Source of the DNA: Allolobophora icterica
Taxonomy: Eukaryota; Annelida; Clitellata; Crassiclitellata; Lumbricidae
Direction of reading: 5' to 3'
DNA length: 64,000 bases
NCBI GenBank assembly: GCA_963556255.1
Contig: OY744612.1
Location: 23,899,692 to 23,963,691, forward strand
How positions within the stretch are numbered: position 1 is the first letter of the stretch; every line of letters begins with the position of its first letter. The position numbers and the translations under genes are program-made. The notes below the pieces were generated by a model that worked only from the letters and a program-made list of their open reading frames with translations, ran no database searches and was not told where the DNA came from. Of this stretch, positions 13,655 to 24,830 are shown in pieces.

Positions 13655-13741
13655 TCACATGATGCAGCATTGCTCAGGATTGGGAAGCATTCCTGTCGGT
13701 AGTTTTGGAAGACCATCCGCGTCAAGTTCAAACCCGTTTGG
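13655..13741 (-). CDS. PEX19: PEX19 exon 7 (CaaX terminus)
   Basis: Acceptor TTTTTCAG. It encodes only 28 residues, PNGFELDADGL...PNPEQCCIM, then TGA at 13657-13655. The pattern (Pro-rich, GxxxDxDxL, then CaaX) matches the vertebrate tail ending in CLIM. It was found by searching the minus strand for the missing prenylation box. Confidence 0.95.
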   Translation of the reverse strand, partial: PNGFELDADGLPKLPTGMLPNPEQCCIM

Positions 13742-16700
13742 CTGAAAAACAATTCACAACTACTGTAAATTAATCATCATCACCACAGTCATCAAAATCA
13801 TCACTACCACCTCCTTCATCACCATCACTGCCACCGCCATTACCACCAATATGACCATTACCACCATTATCACTATCACGATTATCACCACCACCGTTAC
13901 CAGTTCCATTTGAAGGCCATGAGTATAAAGAAAGACTTCCGTTTTTGTTCGTCATTTGTCAGTCTTGTGCCTTTCTCATGTTTTATCCGTCTTATTATGG
14001 TTCGTTTACACTGACTATCCAGCAAACATAGATTATAAGATGAAGAATTTATAAACGTGATGAAGTCATAGAAAGGTCAAGAAAAGTCAAGTTACCATCA
14101 GATCAGTTAAGCTAGGCTACCAGAAGTGTAAAAAAATGAAACGGTAAAGTCAACACGAAGAATAGTCTCTGATGTCAAGCCTAATGGGCAGCCACGGGTA
14201 TAAAGTTCCTCCTTCACCTCAACACACCATGACAGACAACCAGTCCTCTCCCCCAACTGTCTGAGCTCCACACAGTGAGCAGTCCTTATACTCATGCTAT
14301 AATCAAGTTCACTATCAAGGGCACATGTGAAGCAGAAATCTTAGCACATCTTTCTCCATCCTAACAAATGTACACATATGTATCTGAAAATTATTACAGC
14401 ACTGAAACTCACAAAGGTGCCAAGACACGTCTATCTAACAAACGATAGTCAAATTTTCAGGGTGCCACCTCACCATATCTCCAACAATTTCTTTAGGTGG
14501 ATGACCAAATTCCTGCATTCTCTGCATCATATCGAGAATCCGCTCGAATCGACGGCGCTTTACATCATTTGAATCAGACGGCTCTTCTTCTTCAAACTCC
14601 TGCGTTATGGTTGACATCAGCTGAAACTGCTGTTCATATTTTGTGTACTGTTCGTCATCGATTTTGCCCTTGTTATTGGACAACCACAAAGGATACTGCA
14701 ACAGTCACATTAAATGTTACTATGGGGAATGGGGATGCTGAACCCTGGAAACAGAAAAGTTAAGAAATTTTGTTACTTTGGTAACAAAATATACAGCTGT
14801 GTTATAACTTAATACAACGATAACAAAAAGAGATTTGTTACTCTGGAAACAGAAAGTTAGTTAGTTAGCGCTGATAGCAACCTATGTCAATGTCACCAAC
14901 CAAAGATGCAACAAAACAAATACACAGACAACCCATGATGGGTAGTCAAGGAAGTTTTACATAAATATTCCTCCAATACAGGATGGAACATAATGTTAAT
15001 GGTAGCATATAGCAGCAGAACACATCACTGAATTGACAAGGCAGTACCAGGAACTAGATAAAATGAATGGGCCTCAACTAAGTTAAAAAATAGACCAGGC
15101 TGCAGTGATGCATGTGTGAATCCAATAGTAGACCTGTTTCTATCAGATTTGGCAACAAGCAGGAACACAGACAACATACAAATAATCAGGTAGTTAAAAT
15201 CACTGTCACAGAAATAGAAAACATGAAGTAAGCAGACACAGCGAAAAAAAAGCGTGACCTAAATAGAAACGACAACAGTCCTTCAGTTCAAGGGCAACTC
15301 ATTTATGCAGACAATTACAAAAATGCCAGCCGGTGTTTGTTTCGAATAAAGAACAAATCGGCTGAATGAAGAAAAATAGGTGAATAAATAAACAAAATAA
15401 GCAAAACAAAGAAACACCTGCGCTGTGATTTCCTTGAGGGACGGATACAGAACATCTTTCGAAAGCAAGTCCTTCATCATCGTCTGCATCATAGGCAGGA
15501 AATCCCCTTCGCCCGGCACATCCCCATCCATTCCCATGTTCGACATCATCTGCATTATTTCCTCTTCGGTTATGTTGTCATCCTGCTTTGGAACAAAACG
15601 TTAGAGATTCACAGACTACTGACACACATGTTCAATTTGTTAATGACACTATGCAAACTACTCTGGCTTCACTAATAATAATATTAACAGAAAACAATAA
15701 TATTAACCTCAATAACAACGAATTAATAACAGAACAGTAGAGTTTTACAGATTTTTAAAACTAATAACAGTAATAGTAATTTATTTGTTCCTATCATCAT
15801 TTTTTAAATATAAAATCATCATTTCTGCCTTTATTACAGAAATTATTGTAATAATTAATAATATAAACAAACAAAAATGTCATGAAGTCATGAAGTGAAC
15901 CTTTTGTTATGCTCCTCTCATTGGCCGCTTCCAAATAATGAATATTAATGACCAATGACGTCACTGTTTACAAATGGCAAGATTCCAAAGGACGTTCGTT
16001 TCACACTTAATTCAGCATTAATTTAAATATACCGTAAAGGGCTGCTCTTTTAAACTAACGGCTTGAAACAGGCTTAAACTAATTTATTTAGGTGGCCAAC
16101 ATACTGAAATGAACGAGCTTAACGGTTTCAAATGGGTCAATTCACTTAGTACGCTGAAAACCTGCTTTTATTTTAATCAGCCGATTCCCTATTTTTTAAA
16201 ATGGGTTTAAACTACTAGTAACACAATAATAAAATAATCAAAAATAATGAAAACAATAATTATATAAAATAAAAAACAGCAAAAATGATTATTAATGTGA
16301 GCAATTGTTGAAGTCGATGAATCTCATAAAAGCGATCAGCCTTGAATGACTCAAAATATTATTTAAAATTGCAAGTTAATTCATGCACCCAGATTGGCCA
16401 TTTGGATTCTTATAGCGAACCAGACATTTGTTCAGTCATTTAGAGTGTGCAACAGAGAAACCCGCAGATAGTGATCGGCCCTTCATTCTGGAACAGGTCA
16501 CCACGCAGCCTGTGACTTGACCTTCTCTGTCCTTACTCGGCCTCTCGTTTGTCAATCTTGAAGAATATTCTATTAAAATTACAACTGCAATTCAATTGTG
16601 GTCTTTGTCAGCTTGGGAGAACCTCTGAGGAGTTTTCTTCAACAGGTGCTACATAAATGTGTACTAATGATTACAATTACCAAGTGTCAAAAGCAACTCA

Positions 16701-18789
16701 CCTGAAGTTGTTGTGTATTTTGTAGTAAGCTACCAAGCGTCTGCTGTAGTGTTTCTGTTACATTACCATGAGCGGGACCTGTCACAAAAATCAACTTCTG
16801 TTGTAAACCATAATGTATGTAATACCAAGTTAAGAAATTCCTCAGCAGTGCTTCACAGATAAGTTCTACAAATTATGATACTTTAGAACCAAGTATTAAT
16901 TATCAATTATTATTTATACAGCTCCACATTAAACACAAGGCATCAACCTACTGGGACCTGTTAGTCCTGTAAGTCAAAACTAAGTTCTTATGACACTGAT
17001 TTAGTCATAGACATATTTCAAGACCAATTTAGGGTATTAAAATTACTGATAACCTTTAATTGTGAGTTTCTGAAGTTGGGTTATTGCCTGTTTATGACTA
17101 TTTATGACTCACTTACTTTCCACTCAAAACTCAAGTCTCACCTTTTCAAGAACTCCTACCCTGATTCATCTGATCCTCTGCCTTCCAATTCTTCTCCCCC
17201 TAAACGACACCTGCCTTAACAGCTGCTCTGCCTCCTCTCTTGTTCTGGACCCCTTGGAAACTGGACTACGACCTCTGACTTGATGTACTGCTCATGAATA
17301 AGCTGGTGCTCTGTGCTTGGCTTTCTAGTGGTGCTTTAGAAGTTTGGAGATTACGATTACTTATAACTTCATTTGAGTATAAATGACAGATCGCTAATGC
17401 CTTCTCATTAAATAATACTTACTGTATGCCACAACTTCAAACATTTTAAAACGCCTTTTAAAATTTTTTTCCCTGCCTCAATTCATTTTTCCGTACAAGT
17501 TCTGTGGTGTACTGTGTGTCACTTGGACACCTCAATTCGAGAGGAAATGCATTCACAACGAGAAATGAGACTTACTAGGAGCAGAGTCAAAGCTCTGGAA
17601 CTGTTCATCAAGCTTTGTCGTATCACCCGACATTAAAGATGACAAGAAGGTCTCGAGTGCGGCAGGATCGGCCTGACTGAAAATTTCGTTAAATAAAGCA
17701 TCCTGTGACTTTTGGTCATCTGAACACGAAGCAGACGCAGAGGCGGAACATGAAGCACCCTGGAACACAGCACACAAAATCAGATGGTATCACAGATGAA
17801 TCTACCAGTACCCAGAAAGTAAACAACACATCACAATTTTATTTTTTTAAACCACATGTTCCACTGCTATCACTTATATTGTTACTTTATACCACAGCAG
17901 GTATGAATACTAAATTATATTATTCTTTCGCAACTGCTTCAAATGCTACTTGAGCTACACAAGAAACTTGAGACCTGTGGACATCCAGGTATCGTCTCTT
18001 CCCTTTTGTAAAGATTACTTCTCCACAAACCACAACCAGATGTTTCTTTAAGTTTTATCTACCTAACGCTTGAAGCAACTACATTTAAAGCAACATTTTG
18101 TTAAAGGGTACATACTAACATAAGGCACACCACACTACGGATATCATAATTGGTGGGATTGATAATTATCTGTTAGTTAATAGAGCGTAATGACTTGCAT
18201 AATAACAGTAATTTGAGTTTCAAATGGGAATTACATAGTCTTACAAGAACAGTAATATTATCTCACCAAGGCAGCAGGATCCGTTGAAGATGGCATAGCA
18301 TGTTGAGCAGAAGGATGTGTTGGCAACTTGTCAAAATCTTCAAGTGCATCTAAATATGACAAACTGGTTATAGACAGGCATTAGAATAGAAAAGTACAGT
18401 AACTCGAAATTCCAATCAAGTCTTAGCAAAATCAAAGGTACAATCCTCCTCTAAACCTGAGAAAATATTGCAAAAAAATTGATTTAAATATGTATTATTA
18501 CATTTGGTATGGCAATGCAATACAACCACTGACAAAGCTGTAACTTCTACGGCGCCGGCATTCAACGTGACAACATGTCACACTATCGTCCTTTGCAAGA
18601 AAATGCCAATCGACTAATCAGATAGTTTTCCGAGCAGAATAGTCTTATCCTTTTACCATCTAGTAGATCGTTTAGATCATCGTCTTTCTGGGCGTCTAAT
18701 TTGGACGAAGTCTCGTTGTCTGAGGCTTTTACAGCTATTTCGTCTTCGGCAGCTGACTCCAGCCCACTTTTTGTCCCTTGATCAGCCAT
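13655..18789 (-). CDS. PEX19: PEX19, peroxisomal biogenesis factor 19 (7 exons)
   Basis: PEX19 is the cytosolic chaperone and import receptor for peroxisomal membrane proteins, which it delivers to PEX3. I assembled seven exons: 18657-18789, 18267-18349, 17576-17759, 16702-16778, 15418-15582, 14474-14695 and 13655-13741. All have GT donors and AG acceptors, and the phases agree (951 nt, 316 aa; human PEX19 is 299 aa). Seen in the product: an acidic N-terminus with DLNDLLDDALEDFDKL (residues 38-53), equivalent to the PEX3-binding segment; the family signature LLSKDVLYPSLKEIT (199-213); YPLWL (215-219); GHPPKE (278-283); and a C-terminal CCIM (313-316), a CaaX box expected to be farnesylated. 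The first ATG of the frame at 18789 has no better upstream alternative. Introns carry antisense LINE fragments. I see no damage to the reading frame. Confidence 0.97.
14474..14695 (-). CDS. PEX19: PEX19 exon 6
   Basis: Acceptor TTGCAG, donor GTGAGG. Residues 215-288 begin YPLWL, carry an acidic EFEEEEPSD stretch, and end with MQEFGHPPKEIVGDM. The frame reads into the intron without a stop for several codons, but the homology stops at GDM, which sets the donor. Confidence 0.95.
15418..15582 (-). CDS. PEX19: PEX19 exon 5
   Basis: Acceptor AAAGCAG, donor GTGTTT (a weak donor). Residues 160-214 include FLPMMQTMMKDLLSKDVLYP, the most conserved PEX19 segment, in the region that binds membrane-protein targeting signals. 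Confidence 0.96.
16440..16640 (+). pseudogene. LINE C-terminal fragment in PEX19 intron 4
   Basis: The plus strand from 16471 reads VIGPSFWNRSPRSL, the GP-x-W-N-x-x-P motif of LINE RT tails, followed by a stop. It is antisense to PEX19. No other coding portion is visible. Confidence 0.6.
16702..16778 (-). CDS. PEX19: PEX19 exon 4
   Basis: Acceptor GTGACAG, donor GTGAGT. It encodes residues 134-159, including TETLQQTLGSLLQNTQQLQ, which corresponds to the KETLSGLAKNATDLQ region of vertebrate PEX19. Confidence 0.93.
17090..17350 (+). pseudogene. LINE 3' end in PEX19 intron 3
   Basis: The plus strand encodes TFHSKLKSHLFKNSYPDSSD followed by a non-coding tail. It matches 36945-37130 over a long stretch ('tttgatcctctgccttccaat', 'ctgcctcctctcttg'), so both are 3' ends of one LINE family. 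The terminal part (17290-17345) is the source of the dispersed fragments at 1525, 10435 and 33322. It is antisense to PEX19. Confidence 0.75.
17576..17759 (-). CDS. PEX19: PEX19 exon 3
   Basis: Acceptor TTCCAG, donor GTAAGT. Residues 73-133 plus one base. It starts with a Ser/Ala/Cys-rich linker and then has DALFNEIFSQAD, aligning with the ALFxxxFxELF region of the family. Confidence 0.94.
18267..18349 (-). CDS. PEX19: PEX19 exon 2
   Basis: Acceptor ATTTAG, donor GTGAGA. It completes codon 45 as Asp and encodes ALEDFDKLPTHPSAQH onward to residue 72. The match to the family is the ALxDFDK word. Confidence 0.93.
18657..18789 (-). CDS. PEX19: PEX19 exon 1 (start codon)
   Basis: ATG at 18789-18787 in context ACATGG. 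It encodes residues 1-44 (MADQGTKSGLES..., acidic) and ends one base into codon 45 at donor GTAAAA. The product ends DDDLNDLLD, which joins exon 2 to complete the PEX3-binding helix. Confidence 0.95.
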
Positions 18790-18894
18790 GTTTATTTGAT
18801 TAACGCTGCCATCAAAGATTTTTATGAACAAGATCGGCCACTGTCGAAAAATTTCCTCCTATAGTCCGTAACTAGGTTATTTGCAAATTTAGAG

Positions 18895-18935
18895 AACGTC
18901 ATTGGATGGAATCAAGCCACGTAAACTCCGCCCAC
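18895..18935 (-). promoter_or_regulatory. Candidate PEX19 promoter boxes
   Basis: On the minus strand upstream of the ATG there is a GC box (GGGCGG, 18928-18933) and a CCAAT box (18901-18905) in normal promoter order. No TATA element is evident, as is usual for a housekeeping gene. The start site is not determined. Confidence 0.4.
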
Positions 18936-19476
18936 ACGAGATCGAGAAACTTGTTAGGGCCTAAAGAAGCATTTTAATTACATTGTTGTATGAAAGTAAT
19001 TTTATTCATCGTCTGTAATCAAAATATTAATATTTCTGGCCATAATGTAAGTTAGTTAGAAGCTGCAATTTTGTGGAGCCAATATTTGTGGTACGTTAAC
19101 CTTGACAAATTCTCGAATATCGCTCATAAAATTGTGGCCATAGCAAATAGAGTTAATAATACTCAATAATTTAATATCTGTGGCCATAGGCTGCACAACC
19201 GAATCCACAGGGAGTTCTGTGGATTTTGAACTAGGCCCAATTAACAGATTATGGAAAGTTGGAATGCAGTGCTGCTCATATAAATTCTTTTGTCAATGGA
19301 TATAATCTGACACGCATCTAAAATGATTCTTCGCAGAAGGGTTTTGTAAAGAGTCGTCTAGCCAGGTCTATATTATTAACAATTTATTGCAATTCTCGCA
19401 GACAAACCTGAAACCATTACGGATTTATAATCTGTTGGGCCTACCAGGACGCATCGCGCATTCACGTGCCTTAATT

Positions 19477-19690
19477 GGGGGGCCCGATAGCGCATTGGCT
19501 AGCATCTGGCGTAGAGTGCGAGAGGTACAGAGATCGAGTCCCATAGGCGGACATGCTTTGTAGGCTGCAAATTGCGCCGTGTATTGCAGGCTGTCTGTTC
19601 TGTTAGTACTTAAGGTTTATCGCATAACATGTACATGTACAGCGCAGTGCGTTTGCAGGCGCTTAATTAAAGAATAAATATATTATTATT
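19477..19690 (+). mobile_element. tRNA-derived SINE (type C)
   Basis: The head 'gcccgatagcgcattggcta' has an A-box-like TAGCGCATTGG, and about 40 bases on there is a B-box-like AGATCGAGTCC. The copy ends in a TATTATTATT tail. It lies between PEX19 and the next LINE relic. Confidence 0.6.
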
Positions 19691-19904
19691 ATTATTGGAT
19701 TGACTAATCTTGTCTCGTCTTTAAAACGTTCTTGCTTGCCATTCGCCAGAGGACGTTCACTCTTCATATAATAAAATGTCTGCTGGCTTTCGTTTGGTTC
19801 ATCTTTGAAGATATTGTACAACCCCTCTGGACCGAAACAACAACACAGGGAGACGCCTAAGAACTGTTGTATTGTACAGTTTGTACTGAATTGTATTTAT
19901 GAAT

Positions 19905-20120
19905 TTATAAAGCTCCTCTCGCAGTATTAGGCTAGGGCCTACCCATAATCAGAGGCGCTTCCAGTGCGAGAGCCTCGTGAGAAAAGAAGTCTTAAGACAG
20001 CGAGAAGTAGCAGCAATGCCCCCAGTTAGGATATGAGAAAGAATCATGGAAGGAAGATCATTCCAAAGGGACGGGCCAGCAGCTGAGGCCGATGATGGTT
20101 GGTAATGATGATGGAGTAAC
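19905..20120 (-). pseudogene. LINE C-terminal relic
   Basis: The minus strand gives AAGPSLWNDLPSMILSH...SRCLKTSFLTRL, the standard LINE tail (GPSLWNxLP, then xLKTxLF), ending in the window's common 'gaggcgct...gctttataaa' 3' sequence. No RT active site is present. Confidence 0.75.
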
Positions 20121-20454
20121 CGAAAATTTGCGGAATACAGAGGTAATATCGTTCTAGAAACGTGGTGTAGTCAGTGGCGCGTTCACGCACAGGCGCACAG
20201 GCGCGCGCTTAAGGACCCCAAATCTCAGAGGGCCCCAAACGAATGAATTTTTTTCCAGTTATAATAAATAATATTTTTGTATTTTTATGATCAAAACACC
20301 GTTGTGCCTTTGTAGTGGCTGGACCGTCAGAGTCGGATGTCCTCTTGACCTGCGCTTATTGGCTAGATGCACCTTCTGTCAAAGCCTGAAATGATTCTTC
20401 TATTTCGCCAAGACTGAGCTGGAATCACATCTGAGTAGATATCTAGGAGAGATG

Positions 20455-20880
20455 CTAAGAATGAACGAACAAGCGAACCAACGGACGAGTGAAAGAACGA
20501 TAAATGAATGGACAAACGAATGAATGAGCGAACAAAGGAATGAAAGAAGGAATGAATGAGAAACGAACGAACAAATGAAAGAACGAAGACATGAATGAAC
20601 GAACGAACGAATGAACGAACGAATGAACGAACAAATGAAAGAACGAAGACATGAATGAACGAATGCATGAATGAAAAAATAAACTAACGAATGAACGAAC
20701 GAACGAATGAATGAACGAGCGAGAGACCGAATGACTGGACGAATGAATGAATGAATGAATGAATGAATGAATGAATGAATGAATGAACAAACTAGTGAAT
20801 AAAAAAATGAGCGAATGAATGAACCAACGAACGAATGAAGTAGCGAACGAATGAACGAATGAGCCAAGGAATGATTTTTC
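20455..20880. repeat. Degenerate (GAAT/GAAC)n tetranucleotide array
   Basis: Mixed GAAT and GAAC units. The long minus-strand frames full of SFIHSFVRSF are translations of this repeat. Confidence 0.95.
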
Positions 20881-21004
20881 AATGTAAGAGGTCCTATGCA
20901 AATATAAAAACGCCACATAGCAGAAACAGCTAGCGCAAATAGGCCTATCATTTATCTCAATTAATTAGTAGGTCTATCATTTACCTGAATTAATTTAATA
21001 GGCC

Positions 21005-21408
21005 TATTTTAAGTGAAATGGCCTAACCTGAAGAAGCCAACCTAAAGATATGGCCTAACCTGAAGAACTCAGACTAATGAAATGGCCTAACCTGAACAAG
21101 CCCAGCCGAGATAAATGGCCTAACCTGAACAAGCCCAGCCTGAAGAATGGCCTTAGCTGAAGAACCGTACCTAACGAAATAGCCTAATCTGAAGAACCCG
21201 ACCTATAGAAATGACCTAACCTGAAGAAGGCCATCCTAAAGAAATGGCATATTCTGAAGAAGCCCTGCCTTTAGAAATGTCTAACATGAAGAAGCCCAAC
21301 CTAAAGAAATGGCCTAACCTGAAGAAACCCAGCCTTAATAAATGGCCTAACCTGAAGAAGCCCAATCTAAAGAAATGGCATATTCTGAAGAAGCCAAGCC
21401 TAAAGGTA
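21005..21408. repeat. ~32-bp minisatellite (GGCCTAACCTGAAGAAGCCC)
   Basis: About 12 imperfect units of 31-33 bp built around 'aatggcctaacctgaagaag' and 'cccagcctaaag'. Copies diverge by point changes and small indels. Confidence 0.9.
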
Positions 21409-21844
21409 AGAGTCGCGCTCTAAACATCTTTCTTATATACGTTAGATTGTCTTGTTGTTAGATAAACAAGGTCATCGTTGTGTACCGAGCACAGATGGTC
21501 CTGGTACCCAGGGTTGTCGGTTCATAAAAAGGACAAGGGGAAATGTGCTCAACGTGGAACTGGAATGTCCTGAAAGTTACATACACTGAAGGCAGAAATG
21601 GCGATATCTCACAAAACTGACGAAAGTGTTGTACATAGGCCTGCGCACATGCCTACATAAACACATACACCAATCATTTTCACTGATTCCGTTGATTAGA
21701 AAAATCCATTAAATTATTTTTTGCTGTTCCTAGTAAGTTGTGCGTTTCCTGTCCAGTAATTCACGAGGACAAGGCATCCCATTTAAGATATGGCAGTGAA
21801 TTAGGAAAAAATGACATCTCTTGAGCGTTGAAAACATGTCATAG

Positions 21845-22595
21845 TAAAATTCTAAATAGAAGCTGGATGATCAATAAAAATATAGTTCAAAGTAGAAGCT
21901 GGAAGATCGATGAAAATATAGCTCAAACTAGAAGTTGGATTATCGTTGAATATATAACTGAAACTAGAAGCTGAAAAAAATTATTAGCGTTCTCTTCGTT
22001 TATATAACATGGTATATATTATGTCACTGTTCGGTTCTTTAGAAATTTGTAGTTTTGCGACTGCGATTTCAGCAGGCGCAAACATACAGTCGACCTTTAG
22101 CGAAGCTGTTTTCATTTCTTTTCGAGGCTTATGCATTACAAAAAGAACAACCGACACAAAATAACGGTAATCCTGGGTTTTAGCGTCGGAAATTATTTCA
22201 TTGAAAAGTTCTAATACAATAATACAATAAATAATCATCGTTCATCCAACTTCTAGTTTCAGTTATATTTTAATCGATTATCCAGCTTCTAGTTTCGTGA
22301 ACATTTTCATCAATCTTCCAACTTCTAGTTCGAATTTTACTATGAAATGTTTTCATCGCTCATACATGGGAATAATATCGGCACTAAAACGATATATTTT
22401 CGTCGTAATTCCAACTTCTAGTTTGACTTTTATTATGTAATATTTTCATCGCTCATCCGGCTTCTAGTTTCATTGATATTTTCATCAATCTTCCAACTTC
22501 TTGTTTGAGTTTAACTGTGAAATGTTTTCATCGCTCATGCAATGTAAATAATTTCCGACGCTAAAACCCAGGATTACCCAAAATAACAACTTACC
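21845..22595. mobile_element. Foldback-type element with inverted 36-bp arrays
   Basis: The left arm (21855-21975) has three direct ~36-bp units of type 'gaagctggaagatcgatgaa' plus 'aatatagctcaaacta'. The right arm (22237-22535) has the same unit in reverse complement. A second inverted pair lies at 22148-22200 and 22545-22590 ('cctgggttttagcgtcgg' against its complement). The centre holds an 84-codon minus-strand frame (21984-22238) with no recognised motif. The same 36-bp unit builds the foldback at 57627-58549. Confidence 0.7.
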
Positions 22596-22766
22596 GATGA
22601 AATGATATTCCAGCGGCTTTGTTTTCGGTCGTTAATAAATTGGTTCATCTATATTCTACACAGTTTAATGTCGATCGTTTCGACATTTTGAGAAACTGGC
22701 TTTGCCGTATACACAAAGGGTCAAGGCCGTTTTGATCGGTCAACTTCAAGCTAGATACGACATACT

Positions 22767-24146
22767 CCACCGGCCGGCATTAGTCCCCTGCGTATGAGCA
22801 GACGGTCAATGCCGCCACCGGCCGGCATTAGTCCCCTGCGTATGAGCAGACGGTCAATGCCGCCACCGGCCGGCATTAGTCCCCTGCGTATGAGCAGACG
22901 GTCAATGCCGCCACCGGCCGGCATTAGTCCCCTGCGTATGAGCAGACGGTCAATGCCGCCACCGGCCGGCATTAGTCCCCTGCGTATGAGCAGACGGTCA
23001 ATGCCGCCACCGGCCGGCATTAGTCCCCTGCGTATGAGCAGACGGTCAATGCCGCCACCGGCCGGCATTAGTCCCCTGCGTATGAGCAGACGGCCAATGC
23101 CGCCACCGGCCGGCATTAGTCCCCTGCGTATGAGCAGACGGTCAATGCCGCCACCGGCCGGCATTAGTCCCCTGCGTATGAGCAGACGGCCAATGCCGCC
23201 ACCGGCCGGCATTAGTCCCCTGCGTATGAGCAGACGGTCAATGCCGCCACCGGCCGGCATTAGTCCCCTGCGTATGAGCAGACGGTCAATGCCGCCACCG
23301 GCCGGCATTAGTCCCCTGCGTATGAGCAGACGGTCAATGCCGCCACCGGCCGGCATTAGTCCCCTGCGTATGAGCAGACGGTCAATGCCGCCACCGGCCG
23401 GCATTAGTCCCCTGCGTATGAGCAGACGGTCAATGCCGCCACCGGCCGGAATTAGTCCCCTGCGTATGAGCAGACGGTCAATGCCGCCACCGGCCGGCAT
23501 TAGTCCCCTGCGTATGAGCAGACGGTCAATGCCGCCACCGGCCGGCATTAGTCCCCTGCGTATGAGCAGACGGTCAATGCCGCCTCCGGCCGGCATTAGT
23601 CCCCTGCGTATGAGCAGACGGTCAATGCCGCCACCGGCCGGCATTAGTCCCCTGCGTATGAGCAGACGGTCAATGCCGCCACCGGCCGGCATTAGTCCCC
23701 TGCGTATGAGCAGACGGTCAATGCCGCCACCGGCCGGCATTAGTCCCCTGCGTATGAGCAGACGGTCAATGCCGCCACCGGCCGGCATTAGTCCCCTGCG
23801 TATGAGCAGACGGTCAATGCCGCCACCGGCCGGCATTAGTTCCCTGCGTATGAGCAGACGGTCAATGCCGCCACCGGCCGGCATTAGTCCCCTGCGTATG
23901 AGCAGACGGTCAATGCCGCCACCGGCCGGCATTAGTCGGCCGGTGGCGGCATTAGTCCCCTGCGTATGAGCAGACGGTCAATGCCGCCACCGGCCGGCAT
24001 TAGTCCCCTGCGTATGAGCAGACGGTCAATGCCGCCACCGGCCGGCATTAGTCCCCTGCGTATGAGCAGACGGTCAATGCCGCCACCGGCCGGCATTTGT
24101 CCCCTGCGTATGAGCAGACGGTCAATGCCGCCACCGGCCGGCATTG
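22767..24146. repeat. 48-bp GC-rich minisatellite, ~28 copies
   Basis: Near-perfect tandem units of exactly 48 bp starting 'cggccggcattagtcccctg' and ending 'caatgccgccac'. Because 48 is a multiple of three and no unit frame used here has a stop, both strands stay open: 391 and 68 codons on plus, 393 and 77 on minus. A few variant units exist (cggccaatg twice, cggaatt, cctccgg, attagttccc, catttgt). Around 23935-23950 a 16-bp piece of the unit is inverted, breaking the frames. Each unit contains an AATGCC/GGCATT inverted pair. I see no evidence that it is coding. Confidence 0.95.
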
Positions 24147-24461
24147 ACCGCAGGCAACGAGGCAAGCACTAATTTAAAATGGTCTTTCATATTTAAAGGT
24201 CGCTGCCCGCAGTGACGTTAAAAAAGGTGTTTTGGCAATTCACCCCAAAGCGCTCGGTAGGGGCGCTAGCGATGCCGTGATAGAATCAATAGTAAACTCT
24301 AGAGCCAAATTTCGCGACATCTTCCCAGAATGACCGCTGACCCTTGGCAATATTTCATCAACTAATGTCCACAACCACAATTTCCACCAGAAATCAAATT
24401 ACCACTAGTCCGCTAATATCCCCAAACCTATTACCAAAATTACAATATATCGTCCTTGCAT

Positions 24462-24558
24462 CAAACCAATACTGCCCGGAGAAACATTTTCACAACACAC
24501 TATCCAAAATACCAATACTGCCCGGAGAAACATTTTCACACCACACTATCCAAAATAC
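24462..24558 (+). repeat. 47-bp tandem duplication
   Basis: 'accaatactgcccggagaaa' followed by 'cattttcac' and 'cacactatccaaaat' occurs twice in succession with a single difference. Confidence 0.85.
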
Positions 24559-24564
24559 CACAAG

Positions 24565-24830
24565 GTAGGGAAGATAAGGAAGGGAAGAAAAGATAAGGAA
24601 GGGAATGGAAGGAACGGAAGGAAGGAAGGTAAGAAAGGGAAGGAAATGGATTGGAGAAGTAGGTAAGGTAAGTTAACGCATGGAAAGGTATTCAGGTGAG
24701 TTGAAATGAGGTATGTTGAAGCCTAAAGCAGTTAAAGGAGAATAGGGTAAGTTTGGATAAGACACAGTGGAGAAGGTCAGGTAAAGTAAGGTAAGGTATG
24801 TTAAGCTTATTAAACTAACCAACGTCAAGT
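24565..24830. repeat. Degenerate GGAAGG / GGTAAG-rich tract
   Basis: Purine-rich imperfect 5-bp-like units (GGAAG, GGTAA) that decay toward 24830. Confidence 0.7.

Noticed and set aside
20363..20951. Three overlapping minus-strand frames with SFIRSFVHSF
   Set aside because: Products of the GAAT/GAAC tetranucleotide tract.
22767..24146. CRISPR-like array
   Set aside because: Units are contiguous with no variable spacers, and the window is clearly eukaryotic.
22751..24172. Open frames of 391 and 393 codons on opposite strands
   Set aside because: Both are translations of the same 48-bp tandem unit. A unit length divisible by three and without stops gives open frames on both strands automatically. 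No start context, splice signal or non-repeat domain supports a gene.
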